Source: Gymnothorax reevesii
Lineage: Eukaryota > Chordata > Actinopteri > Anguilliformes > Muraenidae
Direction of reading: 5' to 3'
Length of the DNA stretch: 64,000 nt
Assembly (NCBI GenBank): GCA_029721435.1
Contig: CM056586.1
Coordinates: 74,553,700 to 74,617,699, forward strand
Of the stretch, positions 1 to 14,000 are shown one piece after another. Below the pieces are notes generated by a model. The model saw only the letters and a program-made list of their open reading frames with translations. It ran no database searches and was not told the origin of the DNA. Position 1 is the first letter of the stretch; the number at the start of each line of letters is the position of its first letter. Both the position numbers and the translations under genes were made by a program.

Positions 1-182
1 TCCGAAAGAGGGCGTCTCCTTCAGTACAGTGTCCCCGTCACTGCACTGGGGCATTGAGGATTATCCCACCAGAGGGAAGATCGCCACCTACTGGCCCACC
101 AACACCTCTTCCAGCAGCAACCTGGTTTTCGTCAGTGGTCTCCCATCCAAGTACTGGCCAAGCCCACACCTGCTTAGCTTCA
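1..182 (-). repeat. 5S rRNA-derived SINE-like fragment, cut by the window edge
   Basis: Read on the minus strand, about 100-182 contains a 5S rRNA-like block (AAGCTAAGCAGG, then AGTACTTGGATGGGAGACC), which is the internal promoter half of vertebrate 5S rRNA. It is followed by a non-5S body running out of the window (CCCAGTGCAGTGACGGGGAC). The 5S half resembles SINE3-type elements of fish. It stops abruptly where Tc1-like transposase sequence begins, so it was probably inserted into, or recombined with, that element. The class assignment is from recall of the 5S sequence; the exact family is not established. Confidence 0.6.
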
Positions 183-935
183 GCCATGCGGCGGAGCAGA
201 TCGAGCATTTCTGCACAAACTGTCAGAAACTGTCTCAGGGAAGCTCAACTGCATGCTCGTCGTCCTCATCGGGGTCTTAACCTGACTCCAGATCATCGCC
301 GTAACAGACTTGAGTGGGCAAATGCTCACATTCGATGGCGTCTGGCACGTTGGAGAGGTGTTCTCTTCACGGATGAATCTCGGTTTACATTGTTCAGGGC
401 AGATGGCAGACAGCGTGTGTGGCGTCGTGTGGGTGAGCGCTTTGCTGATGTCAATGTTGTGGATCGAGTGGCCCATGGTGGTGGTGGGGTTATGGTATGG
501 GCAGGCATCTGTTATGGACGAAGAACACAGGTGCATTTTATTGATGGCATTTTGAATGCAGAGAAATACCGTGATGAGATCCTGAGGCCCATTGTTGTGC
601 CATACATCCATGAACATCACCTCATGTTTCAGCAAGATAATGCACGGCCCCATGTTGCAAGGATCTGTACACAATTCTTGGAAGCTGAAAATGTCCCAGT
701 TCTTGCATGGCCAGCATACTCACCGGACATGTCACCCATTGAGCATGTTTGGGATGTGCTTGACCGGCGTATACGACAGCGCGTACCAGTTCCCACTAAT
801 ATCCAGCAACTTCGCACAGCCATTGAAGAGGAGTGGACCAACATTCCACAGGCCACAATTGACAATCTGATAAACTCTATGCAAAGAAGATGTGTTGCAC
901 TGCATGAGGCAAATGGTGGTCACACCAGATACTGA
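183..935 (+). pseudogene. Tc1-like DD34E transposase, N-terminally truncated
   Basis: The open frame running 54-935 is chimeric: codons before about 190 read through antisense SINE sequence, and only the rest is transposase. The end of the helix-turn-helix region is visible (ISAQTVRNCLREA), followed by the catalytic domain. The DDE triad is readable as DESRF, QQDNARPH and PIEHVWD. The second D and the E are separated by 34 residues, the Tc1 spacing. The C-terminus NGGHTRY is typical of this subfamily. No internal stop is seen, but the DNA-binding N-terminus and the 5' inverted repeat are lost, so it is probably inactive. Confidence 0.8.
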
Positions 936-1252
936 CTGGTTCTGAGTCCCCAGACCCCCAATAAAGCAAAAACTGCACATTTCAGGGTGGCCTTTTATTG
1001 TGAACAGTCTAAGGTACACCTGTGCACTAATCATGGCGTCTGATGAGCATCTTGATGTGGCACACCTGTGAGGTGGGATGGATTGTCTCAGAAAAGCAAA
1101 AGTGCTCACTATCACACATTTAGACAGATTTGTGAACAATGTTTGAGAGAAATGGTAATATTGTGTATCTGGAATGAATTTTAGATCTTTGAGTCCATCT
1201 CATGACAAATGGGAGCAAAACCAAAGTGTTGCGTTTATATTTTTGTTGAGTG
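183..1252 (+). mobile_element. Tc1/mariner-like transposon, 5' part replaced by SINE sequence
   Basis: The transposase C-terminal two thirds (to 935) is followed by about 300 bp of 3' sequence ending in an A/T-rich terminus near 1225-1252 (GCGTTTATATTTTTGTTGAG then TGTATA), which looks like a Tc1-type inverted-repeat end next to a TA. The partner end is missing because SINE-derived sequence occupies the 5' side. The element lies upstream of the first visible pla2r1 exon, probably inside an intron. Confidence 0.75.
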
Positions 1253-1911
1253 TATATACATGGATTAGTTGGGTTAGTAGACTATGATTCAAAATACAAA
1301 TGTTAGTTTTGTTAGTAATCAGAACAGTAAGGCGAAGAAGGTAAACGAGGATTGAAGGAAAATTATTTAACACCAGAAATCATTGAAATCACCTAAAGCA
1401 AGTGAGCACAGACGGGGAAAAGGACTGAACCAACTAGATCACAAGACAGGGGAGACAAGGGCAATGAAACTGAAGAATGGACTGAACTAAAAACCTGAGC
1501 AATACAATAACCAAAAACAATAAATATAAGACAAAATCCTGAACCACGAACTTGAACATAAATTTGAACATAAACATGAACCAAAACCATAACCATGACA
1601 CAAAACAAATTTACGGCAAAAAAGGTGTAGAGTGGATATGACCTTAAACCACCAGAGCAGAGTTAATTACTTCAAAAAAATATGCATGTACAGCAACGGT
1701 ATTGCCAGAATTTAAATGTGAAAATTCAGTCATTTTCTTTTTGGTGCTACGGTGATGCTATTGAAATCTCTGCTGGTGCTATAGCCCCAGCAAGCACCAC
1801 CCTAGTGCCGCCCATGCCTCCAAAATGGACATATAACCATTGCGCTCCAAACCCTCGATATATTGTGTTTTAGGTATGATTTTTCACACTTGTATTATTG
1901 ACATTTTTTAG
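1253..1911. other. intronic sequence upstream of the first visible pla2r1 exon
   Basis: AT-rich sequence without a convincing coding or RNA feature. A short segment around 1770-1850 looks like degenerate repeat sequence but has no ends I can define. The stretch ends in a T-rich tract and AG acceptor at 1910-1911. Confidence 0.5.
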
Positions 1912-2051
1912 CGTACATCACAATGCTTCTGGCGAGTGGGTCACCGAGTGTTTGGATTGGTCATCGAGGTGAAGACGCCATGAACTGGGTCAATGGGAAA
2001 CCGCTGGCATATACAAACTGGTCCCCTGTAGAACCTGAGAGTTTTGTCCCT
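1912..2051 (+). CDS. pla2r1: pla2r1 exon: middle of CTLD (probably CTLD6)
   Basis: 140 nt; acceptor TTTTTTAG before it and donor GTAAGT after it. It encodes SPSVWIGHRGEDAMNW and NGKPLAYTNWSPVEPESF, the WIG...WxxG...NW core of a C-type lectin fold. It ends in phase 0. The expected exon for the first part of this domain is outside the window. Confidence 0.85.
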
Positions 2052-5000
2052 GTAAGTTAAACATGATTAGCATGACACTACATTTTTTGCACATCTTAGA
2101 GAGTTTTCACACAAGAGAAAGAATAATTATGTCATAAATCTTTTGGAATTAATGTGTGTGTTATTGTTTTCACTTTAACCCTTTGGGTGCAAGATGTGGA
2201 TTGCAGTATAGTTTAGGAGATTCTTAACTTTGCACTTAGGATGCAATAACCATCTCTGCTTATTAATCCTTTGAGCGCTAGTTGCGGCTATAGCCGCGAT
2301 AACAACAATCATAACGGCTGCTGATCGCAGCTATAGCTGCGAGGAAGTTTCCAGCCACAACTGCTAGTCGCCACAAACGATATTTGGGGGGAGGTGTGTT
2401 TCACCATCTATAACCAATCAGATTTTAATATTTACGCAGCCACATTGGGGTTTGGTTGCTAAGGGCCTTGGAAAGTACATTTTAACAATTTCTTTGAACT
2501 GCGTAGTCATCCTATGAATGAATCGTTGCAGTATTCTTGTTTTGTGGATTTTGACCACGCGTTGTTTCAAAATGCCAGCGTTTGAGAACTTGTCAAGCGA
2601 TGACAGTGAGTTTAACGATGTGAATGCTGAATATCTATACATGTTGTTTGCTGAAAGTGATAGCGAAAATGAAGCCGACTTTCTTGTATTTTAGGAGTGA
2701 CAAATTCTAATCTGATCGATTCAGCGCTGAAGGGTCGCATGTGGGAAATTTTGAGCAGTGTCGTGTGATGTTATAAAAAAATAATTTAGCACTCAAAGGG
2801 TTAAAAGCAATGACATTCAAGAATGCAGTCTTAATATTCCAATATTCGACACAGCAATATTCCAAAAATAAAGCCTTTTATCATGTAAATTGTGAAGATG
2901 TCACCATTACATTTCATAAGTACAATTAAAATTAATATTCTAATAGTAAAAATATAATACAGCAAATTGCAGTCTTGATGATAAGGCGAATGTCTATATT
3001 GCCGTGTCTGACAGGATAATGATGGACAGAGGAAAAGTCATGACCCGTTGTGCACTTTGCTGTCCAACAATCATAACATCCACTTGACGGGGAAATGGTA
3101 TGAGGAGAAGTGCACAGAGAGTGGGTATGGGTTTGTGTGTCAGAGAGCTCAAGGTAGGATCACGGATCGTTCTGGACTCACGCATGGCTTTGCTCATTTT
3201 TGCCTTGATATATGACTGCCTCAGGAAAGCTTATATCTAATTGTTGTGTTAACTTTTAGAGCGCTGAATTTTTCTTTTAAACAAATTTGATTACATTGTG
3301 CTGTTGAAAACCTACCATGATAGGTTATCAACAGCTTTGTTTTGATGTCTTACATCATTGAGCAATAATAGCTGAATTTAGCGCTCTAAGGGTTAATCAG
3401 CTATTAAATCCTATGAATTTTGATTTACAAGGGTCTTGTAGAGCCACAGTCTCATAGGTTAATTCATTTGCACAGTCTAGCAGCCTTCAGCTACTCATAA
3501 AGCCTGTAATGTATCATTCAGAGCTTACATGTTACTCAAATAACTCTAAATTGGGATGGCTTGGCAACTCTGGGCAAGCAGTACGACAGATTCTTCATCT
3601 GTAGTCTCGGCCTCATTTGCATTCTTCATTAACCCTTTAACTTCCCTCTCAACCTTTTGGCGGAGCACATTTTTAGTCACTCTATTTAATTAAAGGATGT
3701 GTTGACCTTAACTGATTGGATTCAGCATAACGTACTACCTCAGCCGAGTGTAAGAGACAGCTTAATCAGGTTAAGTTCAACACATACCATATTTCTATTT
3801 GATACAGTGACTAAACATTTATCAAAAGCACGATGTTAAAGGGTTGAAACACTGTTATATGTGTGTAAATTCAGTCTCTGTCTGCTCAGAATATCTGTAT
3901 TTTTTACAGTTAACTACTGTGTTGTTTTCACTTTTAAGTGCCGATGAAGTTGTTATTCTGGCCCAAATACGCCCAGTACATGATCGAGATTTCAAATCAT
4001 TGTCAGTAGAAAACATGTACTGACTAACACTCAATTTGCATTTGCATGATCTCAATTCCATGCATACATAATATATTATATTAAGACCATTTTTGTGAAA
4101 ATGATAAAGCTTTACCTCACTTTTTATGCTTTCAAGTCATTGGATTGCTACAGAATCCACACACAATAGGCATTTGGCCTCACTAGGCTGCTGACACTAG
4201 TAATAAACTGATTCTGATTTGAGGAAATTGAAAACTTGACATGGTGGCCCTTGGAGACCTTGCTTGCTGCCGATTGCCTCTATGTGCTGCTATGATTCTG
4301 TTATCATCTGCTTATTGTTTCGCCTTTCAAATGATTTATCTTTCTCTCTCCCTTTCTCTCTCTCTCTTTTACCACAGACCCATCTAAACCCCCAACCCAA
4401 TCCTATTTCCATCCTCTCCCCGATACTATTGAGTACAAGAACCGCAGCTACAGGGTTGTCCGAGGCAATATGACCTGGTACGAGGCGCTGAATAGGTGCT
4501 TAGAGAATGAGACTGAACTAGTGAGCGTTACAGACCACTTCCACCAAGCATTCCTAACTGTCCTTGTGAATAGATTGGCATTCCCCTTCTGGATTGGACT
4601 GTATAGTCAAGACGTATGTATTCTGCATATATTATCTGAGTTAAAAACCTTCACCCTTTATTTCTGTCTTCACAGCATGCCCTGTTTACGCTTCACTGTA
4701 GCATGAAACACCTTTTTGTTTCTGGTTTAGAATATGAACTGCAGCATGCGACCCCATTTCTGAAAACAGTTGGAACAATATGGAAGATGCAAATAGATGA
4801 AGAATTAACATTTGTTAAACATCTTTCGCTTGTATTTCAAAATCCAAAGACAAGAACTTTAATTTTTCCCTCTCTTCTTTATTGTTTTTTGGACAGGAAC
4901 ACTGAGTCCAAAATTTGTCCTTGTGACACTTGGGGCAGGTTTGCGTTTATCACTATTTTTACATGACTTTTCCAGCTACGTCTCTCTAAGCAATTGCCTG

Positions 5001-8000
5001 TGAACTGCGGACGCAAGTTGTTCCAGTTCTGAAAAATTTTTCTCTATTCTTCCTTATACATCATCTCCTGCTCAGAAGTCACGAGTCTTTATTGTTATTT
5101 TGTACTTCTTAAAGCACCTCATATATTGACTGGTCTGGAATGCAGGTAGACCAGTCTAGCAGCAGCAGTCTTTGATAAATAAACCAAGCAGTTATAGCGT
5201 GCAGAATGTGGTTTGCCGTTGTCTTCTTGGAATTAGCAGGGGTACCATCAAGAATAAAAAATCTAGAAGATGGTATATATCGCGCCAAAATGCACACATG
5301 CCCTTCAACATCAATGTGTCTGTGGATGCTTGTTTTATATCCAAGCCTGATAACATCACCTGTTCAACACACATACAGTCAATTTTTTGCATTTCAACAT
5401 TTTCCAAGTCTTATATTGTCTGAACTTTTTTTTGAATATATTTCAGGCATCTATTTAGAATTACCGTGTTTTTCTGAAAAATCAATTTCTTCTTGTAAAA
5501 CAAAATATTTCGTCTTGTACAATTTTTAAATTATTGCAGGTCAAAAATAATTAACTAATTGCTGCTTTTGTTTTTGTTGACATTTTCCATCAAAACTTTT
5601 TTGGAAGTGGGGTTGTATTTTGAACGTACTCTGCATATTCAGACAGGATGTAGAAGTCCAATGGAGTTGGAACTGTTGAGGCGAATAATGTTTGCTTTAT
5701 TGCATGGGAGGAATGGCCTCTGTTTGTACATGTAGTTGAGTCCCGAGATGGAGAGAGTCACGACAACTCAAGAATAGGAGGCGTTAAGTATCCATCCCAC
5801 AAACCAAGTTGTTTGTGGGGGGGGGTGGGGGGGGGGGGGGGGATAAACCACATTGCAATGGTTTGGACTAGCATAAGAGGGGAAAATATTCAAACAAGAG
5901 AAAAGTCAAAATGTTCAAAAAAGAAAAAAAAAACTCATTCACCCAGAGATGATGCCTGATAACACAACACAGTGGGGAAAAAAATGGCTTCATGACCAGA
6001 TTTTCTGGAACCTTCATGTCGCGACTCTCTCTATCAAGGAAATCTAGTATTCGGTATTTGCAAAGTCATTCTGTCTCTTTCTCGACCTCATTTATCCAAA
6101 AAATTTGAACTGTTATTAACAGCTTATGTGTGTCCTCCCTTCCTTTTTGTTTGCGGCTAACCTTAAGATGTAATATCAGTTCCCTGTCAAATTTTTCCCC
6201 GCCTATTTGTTTACATCTGTCGACTTCACCTCTCTTTAAGCATAATGATGTTTGTGGTGTGATTGACATACAAATTATCTCACACTTAATTTACTCCTGG
6301 CTGGCTTGTCCAGCTGAGATACTTGTTTGTTGGCCAGTGATGTAGCCTGCAGTTCAGTTGAAATCCCATGGCTGAGAGCTCCACTGGTGAAATGTAATTA
6401 GCCCCAGCATTAGGCGGTGTGTGTCAGACATGCTCTTTGTGCCCATGTTGGGTGTAGCTGTGTCTCCAGGGGGTGATAGTGAAAAGAATAGTGGCAGGGA
6501 AAATGCCCTTTCAGAAACCGCACATGCTCTCTCATACATCAATCCATGCTACTGTGAGACTGATTTGGCATGTTGAAAAAAGAACCAAACCCAAATAATG
6601 TCAAGCACACTCATCTGACTGGGTTGGGTTGCGATTAATATTTAGATGCCTTACACAGACGTGCTTGCACAGGTGGATTTCAACTCCTCCCTTATGAATC
6701 GGGATTGTAAATTACTGTCATTATAAGAAAAACAGTCCATCAATTAATCTCCATTCGCCATTTTCTCCTACTGGATGTCTTAACATGTACCCGGCCATCT
6801 TGGCCTGGACTATAACCTGTGCACCCATGCAGCTTTCTCAAGCAATTCAAATTTCCGTCACAAGCAAATTGTACATTCAATCATTGCAAACAGGTGAAAC
6901 ACCTTACTTTGATGAATTGATGTTGCCATTATTTCATTTAAAGATAATGTTGAAGAATTTCAAGTTTTTTTTTTCACTCAAATGGAGTATAAGAGTAAAA
7001 TGGAGACTGTGTATTCATGAGGAGTTGGTTTGAAGTGTCTGGCTAGATTTAGTCAATTCTGTCATCACCGCTGGTCACAAAGGCATGTATTCCTGCCTCA
7101 AAAGCCAGAGATCCATTTGAAACCATGCTTTTGATATCTAGGAGCACAAACACTGCTTTTTAGTAGGGAAATGCAGGAAAGTTGACATGATATTTTGAGC
7201 AACATAACCAGTTTAGTGTTAATGACAAATGTTTCAATATTAGATGGGTAGTTTTTCACATTTGGATTGGAATTTTTTCAGCTTTAATCCCAATATTTTA
7301 ATGCATGGGAGCACTGTTACTCTTGACACAAGTGAAAAAGCACTTATAAAGGAGTAGTTTAAAACTACAAACATTATGGCCCGTATGCATGAAAGCGGAA
7401 TAGGGACAGAATTGCCTATACCAGGTATAAAGCAATGATTTTACCACTGCTGCTATGCATGAACATGGTGGTGTAACTTATACCAGTGGCGGAGCCAGAC
7501 AATTTTCATCAGGGTGGCCAGACTGAGGCCATTGCTCACACAGGGGTGGCACAGGAACGGATTATTTTTTCCTGTGGCGAGTTGCTGTAGTTAGATCTAG
7601 TAGTGTTTCTTGGTCACTCATTTACTTAGCTAACGTTATAGAGGCAGTGACTGCCATGTAGAATTACATCATGAAGACCAGCATAAGCTTTTAATGTATT
7701 CCTAAACCAATTTTAAAAAAGATCTGAAACAGTTGTGAAATTAGTGTATTTTCCATTGGTGATAAATCCCACAAGATAATTACAATTTATGACTCAAGAA
7801 TATTACAGAAGGCACTTGTATAAATAAACCTACACATTTGTATTCGCCTGCCTTTTGCAGCAATATTCATTTGAAGGGCTGTAATAAAACTTTTCACGCA
7901 TAAGTTAATGTAGAAATGTAAATTTGTAACTTAAATAAAAGAAAAAAATCGCTTTCTGGTGCTAGCTAGCTAATTCGCCGTACCACTGACCTCTTGGCTG

Positions 8001-11000
8001 GGCTGTAGCGCTGTTCATTGGTGTTCAATCTGCTTGAGTTGAGAGAGGAAGTTGTGTGGGATTGAAGCTGAGAATTTACGCTTGTGTAAACGGGGTTTTC
8101 TGAAAATAATTTGTGTGTTAAGACTCAAACAATAATAGAGATTAAACGATTTGCTCCCGAGGTATAACCTTTGACACAGTAGAGACAGGGAGAATCCACC
8201 CCCCCCCCCCGTCTTCTTTTTCCCCTTTTTCCCCCTGTAACAACTCGGTGAGCAAACAGCCAAATTAAGTCACTAATCTGGTCGAACAAATGCGACGGGG
8301 GTATTTTTTGGGGGGGTTTCAGTCTCCCAGGAGCAAAGCAAAGTAAGGTAAAGTAAAATTAATTTAAACGCTAAATTTAGAGAATAAATTAAATGCTAAA
8401 TAATTGTCTAAGGGATCTATTCTCCCATTAGCGCGTAAGTCTTTTTTTACGCGCTTCGAGTTAAGCGCTTTTGAGTTACGCGTATTCTCCCCTACTCGCT
8501 TCGATCACGCCCACAGCGCTTAACTTCAGAATGTAGGCGGCCTTATGAAAGAGGTGTGGCTGATCCAAAAGAGAGGCAGACTCTGTACAAAGCTCATTGA
8601 TTATGGCTATCAGGAAAACATGGAAAAAGGATTTTCTGATTAACCACGAAAACGCATTTGTGGTCCATGGAAAACGCAAACCAGACTTTAAATTTGAATA
8701 TCGTCGGCCTGCTGATAAAACCTCTTATCTCTAAACTGATAAGAAACGAAAACTCGTATGTCCACTATTCTTACATGCAAAATTAAACATTTTTATTTTA
8801 AACTATATTTATCCGTTTGTATTAGGCTATAATAATAATTATTATTATTTTATTTTATATTTATTTTTTATTTTCCTGTGAAGTTTGTCATTGTGAAGAT
8901 ACGAGGTTTTTTATGCCGCTGTAATAGGAGGCCGTACCAATTACAAGACGTAATTCAGACATCTCTTTATTTATATAGCATTGGGCTCCGTCCGCACGGA
9001 CGCATAAAATTGCGGCGGCGGGGGATATGTTAGTGACAAACACTTGTTATTTCTTACTCTTGCCACCATGGCATTAAAGCTATGCATACAAACAAATTGC
9101 CGCGATAATGAAATAATAAATAAAGGATTTAGCGCTTCTCGATCAGCGCAATCAGATCATTGAAAATGTGCCCCTCCTACACCAGCCTGTTTGTTCCGTG
9201 GAAGACAGGGAAGAAGACAAAGGGAACATTCTAGTCACACAAAGACAATCAAAGACAGTTTATATGATCTCATTTAGAAATTGCGCACTTGAAAACTACT
9301 CCGATGTCAAGTTTGCAACTAAAGGACATGGAAACGCTTTAACAAGGATTCTTACCCCGCACGCGGTCATCTCCCCGCCCCGAAACCGCCTCAGTAATGA
9401 CGGAATTCCTTATCCATAACCTATCATCCTATTTGATTTGAGCGACACATTCACTTGAAGTTGTGCCTAATACTTTATTATAGTGATTCTTCCCATGTCG
9501 GCTATTCTTTAAATGCTAAAATTGATTAACAAATGGATTGTGCTTTGGTATTTGCCAGGGTAGAAAATCAATCCCCTCACTCGTGAGAATATCACAACTT
9601 TTTAGATTATCATGAACATACAGGGCAGTCGCATTTGTTAATAGAAAATGGAAGACAATGATGGCGACGTCGAGCCAAAGCCGAAAACCAAATTTCACAG
9701 ATGTTGGTGTTGTATGGCAGGCAAGCAATGAAGGCTGATCCGAGGAATTAAGCTGCGAATCGTTCTGGATGTGGCTTCGGTGGGGAGATGTAAACCGATA
9801 TATGCGTGTTCGTCTTCGAGCTCGGCGCGCTCCTCTTACTCTTTCCCAATCACGCAAGAGTGCAAGCAAATGCAGGACTGGCATTTTGGCTTTAGAGTTT
9901 GAGGGCATGGTAGAATGATGGTCTTATGTATACTCGTATTAATTAATTGTTTTGCGTTTGTAATTTAACTGATTGGAGAAGAGGCTGATGCGTAATATCA
10001 TGTGATGATTTCGTTTGATAAATTATCATGGCTTTGAGAAATGTAGTTTAGAAATAAGGAAGAACAATCGAATATTAAATGTCTCAACCTTTACCATGTT
10101 AAATAAAATAAAAGTAATGTTAAAATTCGGCCTATAACCGACATCAAACGCAATATTCAATTTCGCCTAATGTTGGCGCTTGACCGTAATACAGCCCTCA
10201 AAAGCGCTTAACAGAAAAAGCGCTTAAGCCAGGGGGAGAATACGCGTAAGTGTTATTTGCATGAGAAACGCCCAGAAACGCCCCGATTTTGGCCTTGCTC
10301 CGCCCCAAGCGCGTAAGTGCCTTCAAGGCACGTAATGCACAGACTTAAGTCGAGGGGAGAATACACGTAGGCTGAAAAGCGCGTAGCTACGCGCTTTTTT
10401 CGACTTAAGTGCATGGGAGAATAGACCCCTAAGTGAATTGTGCGATATTCAAAGTAATACAGTTTTCAGGGACTGTGGTACTGTCGCCAGTTTTTTGTTT
10501 TTTTTTTTCCTGTAGCTGATTTAGCAAACAAACCCTGGCAAGCTCTCAACGCCAAGAATATGATCGAATTACCTGGATATCTAACTATAGCCGGCTTGGT
10601 TCATACTTGGTGGCTGCCTTTCTTCTTCTTCTTCTTCTTCTTCTTCTGTCTTCTAGCCAATAAATATTGACGTTCACCGGGGTTTTTAGTCCCTTTCGTT
10701 CTCTATACTGACTGCATTGCCGCATAAACGCATTGCGAAGCTGAATATTAACGCGAACCGGGGTTTTTGTCTTTCTCGCATTTTATCATCACCGAAAGGG
10801 CTCTTCTGATTAAACACATTGTAAATAGCCCATCTTTGTATTTTCCTCCGGTTGCTGTGCCTTGATCAGCTGATTAAAGTCTAACTGCTTTTTCGAGTGC
10901 TTAGGACAGCTTGTTGGGGGAGGTACCGTGTTTAATTCGCTCACATAGTAAACGACTTCTTCATTCGGTCCGTTTTAATTCAAGGGAACAGCGGCTTTAC

Positions 11001-14000
11001 TCTTTTCTCGCTTACCCATGGTTGTATTTGCGGCCAGCTAGCTAGATAAGTACTGTTTGCATTCTTGGCTGGGGACCTGAGATTTAGTATTTAGTTATTA
11101 GGGCAGCAGTCACTTGACTCGTCCGTTCAATTAGGTTGGAATTTAAAAGTAAGTTCTCTACCGGAGTGCTCCGCCTCCTCCAGTTTCTCCTGGGCGTTGG
11201 AGCCGGTCTGTTTTATCTGGGTTCTCAGCTAAGCCCTGTGATATTTTTAGTTTAGTATATTAATAGTACTGGGACTATATAAACTCAAGCCGGCTTATTA
11301 GGAGTGCTTATTACATAGAGTTTGGCTCAATTTGGTATATCATTTCTGTTAACTGAAACTAAGCCCCTGTTAAAAGATGCTTATAATACATTTACATAGT
11401 TTCCCCACAGTTTCTATCGTGACTGCTGCTTAGGGCATCCTAGGTTAATAAATAAATTAATAAATTGTGGTTCCTCAGCTCCCATCTCGGCATTAGTAAT
11501 TTTCTTTTATGCAGGATGATCGCACTTTTGGAAAGAGATTTCCTGGGTGGGTTTCTCTGCCACTGGCGCCAGCTAATTGAGCATCTGAAGAGCAATATCC
11601 TTGATCTTAAGGGCCAGTTAGCAGCAAGACACAGTTCGCAATCAGTAGAGTTCCTAGAGGAACTAAATAGTATGTCGTTTAGAGAAATGGTGTGTACGCC
11701 GAAGCAGGGTGGTACTGGGATCCCAGAGCAGGCAGGGAGAGAAAGTTGGGTGACTGTAGGTCGACAGCGCAGAAAAGGGCGTGCACGTCGTACAGCGACA
11801 GCTTCTCCAGTGGTTGAGGTGTCCAAACGATTCCAGCCTTTGCAGGAACTCAACTTGGCCCCTGACCCTGAGAGTGAGGGGACTGATGAGCAGCAGGGCA
11901 CCCTGTTGTCCTCTACCCCTCAGAAAAGAGAGTTATTGATAGTGGGGGACTCTATACTTAGAGGAATAGATAGCTTAGTCTGTTCGTGTGACAAGGAGTC
12001 TCATACGGTGTGTTGCCTGCCTGGTGCCCAGGTAAGAGACGACCTGGAGCGTGAGGACAAGCTCCTGGCCAGAGCGGGAGGGATCCAGTTGTCATGGTCC
12101 ATGTTAGGACAAATGACATCGGTAAGGTTTAAAGTTTAAGGTTCTGCAAGGCAAATTTGTGGAATTAGCTGAGAAGTGAGAAGGTAGTGTTCTCCGGGAT
12201 TCTACCGGTACCACATGCAAGCAGACGAAAGCAGAATTTTATCCGGAGGTTTAACACGTGGCTACGAACCTGGTGTAGGAAAGAGGGGTATAGGTTTATG
12301 GGACACTGGATCTTTTTGTGGGATGGGGTGACCTGTTCAAGCCTGAAGGGCTGCACCTGAACCGGAGGGGTGCCTTTGCACTGGGCCAGCATATGTTTAG
12401 GGTAGCACAGTATTATTTAAACTAGGGACTTGGGGGACAGGGAGGTTAGTGAGTGTTACACATAGGGAAATGCAGACTGCCCCGATGGAAGCTGACGGCG
12501 TTACGTGCTCTATCGATAATTTACTTTGGAAGCAACAAAGCGTAGTGGGGGGCTTGAAGCAGCAGCCACATGGGAAATCAAGGGGGAAGAGCATTAGTAA
12601 TAACCTGAAATGTTTTATTTAAATGCAAGAAGCATGAAAAATCAATTTCCAGAACTTGAGGCTGTAATGATTAGAGAGGGCTATGACATAGCCATGTCTC
12701 TGTAATCCCACCTATGTGAAGAGGATGGAGATGAAAATAATATAGAAGGTTATAAGCTCTTTAGGAAGGATAGATGTAATAGGCGTGGAGGGGGTGTAGC
12801 AATCTATGTGAACAAAAACATAAATTACAGAAAATTCCCAAAATTGAACATTCCTTGTCCTGTGAAGATATCTGGGTCAGGCTCATTGGCAGACACGAGA
12901 CAGGTTTAAACATAGGAGTATGCTATCGACCACCAGCTTTGGACAGTACAATCAATGAAATGCTTTTTAGGAGGATTTCGCAAGCTTGTAGAGGTGGAGG
13001 GACTATTACTATGGGAGACTTAAATTATCCTGGTATCAATTGGGAAATGGTGAAAGGACAGGGTAGGGGGGAGGAAGAATTTCTAGATGTTATAAATGAT
13101 AATTTCTTGGTGCAGTATGTTAATAAACCTACCAGTGAGAAGGCAATTTTAGACTTAGTGCTCTGTGATGACCCAGATAGAATTAGCAATGTTGAGGTAC
13201 TTGGGACAAGTGATCACTCTGCTGTTAATTGCGATGTTTCATGGGAAGTTAAAAAGGTGTATTCATAAACAAAAATTTCAATTTTGGGCGAGCAAACTTT
13301 GACAGGATTCGCTCATATCTAAGTGAAATAAAACGGGAGACACTCCTGGACTGTGAGTCCGGAAATGAGATGTGGGAGAGATTTAAGGGGGTTTTACTTG
13401 AATCACAATGCAGATTCATTCCAAAGGTGTCCAAAAGTAAGCTGAAAAAGCAGAATCCTCAGTGGATGACCAAAAGTATTTGTAGGATTTTGAGGGAAAA
13501 GAGGAATCTTTATAAGATGCACATAAAGGATAACAATGAGAACACTAAAGCAGAATACTGTAAAATGCGGGCTGTGGTCAAAAAAGAGCTGAGGAATGCT
13601 AGAAGACTGTATGAAAGACAAATTGCAGAGGAGGCAGAAACTAACCCTAAGCACTTCTTTCAGTACTGTAGCAGTAAAAAGAAAGTTAAAGAGCAGGTTA
13701 AGTGCATAGAGAATAAAAACGGATCGCTGCTATAGGATAACAAGGATATTGCGGATACCTTAAACAGTTACTTTGTTGAGAATTTTACCTCAGAACGGGT
13801 CTTTATTTGGCCAGAGGGCATGTTAAATGCTCAAGATTATTTAGCGGAAACTGAGGTTCGGGATAACAAAGTATTAGACAAGTTGCATAAACTAAAGGCA
13901 GATAAGGCGGCGGGTCCTGATGGCTTATGTCCTAGAGTGCTCAGGGAAGTTGGAGAGATCATCTTTAAGCCGCTATCCGCCATCTTCGGACGGTCTTTAG

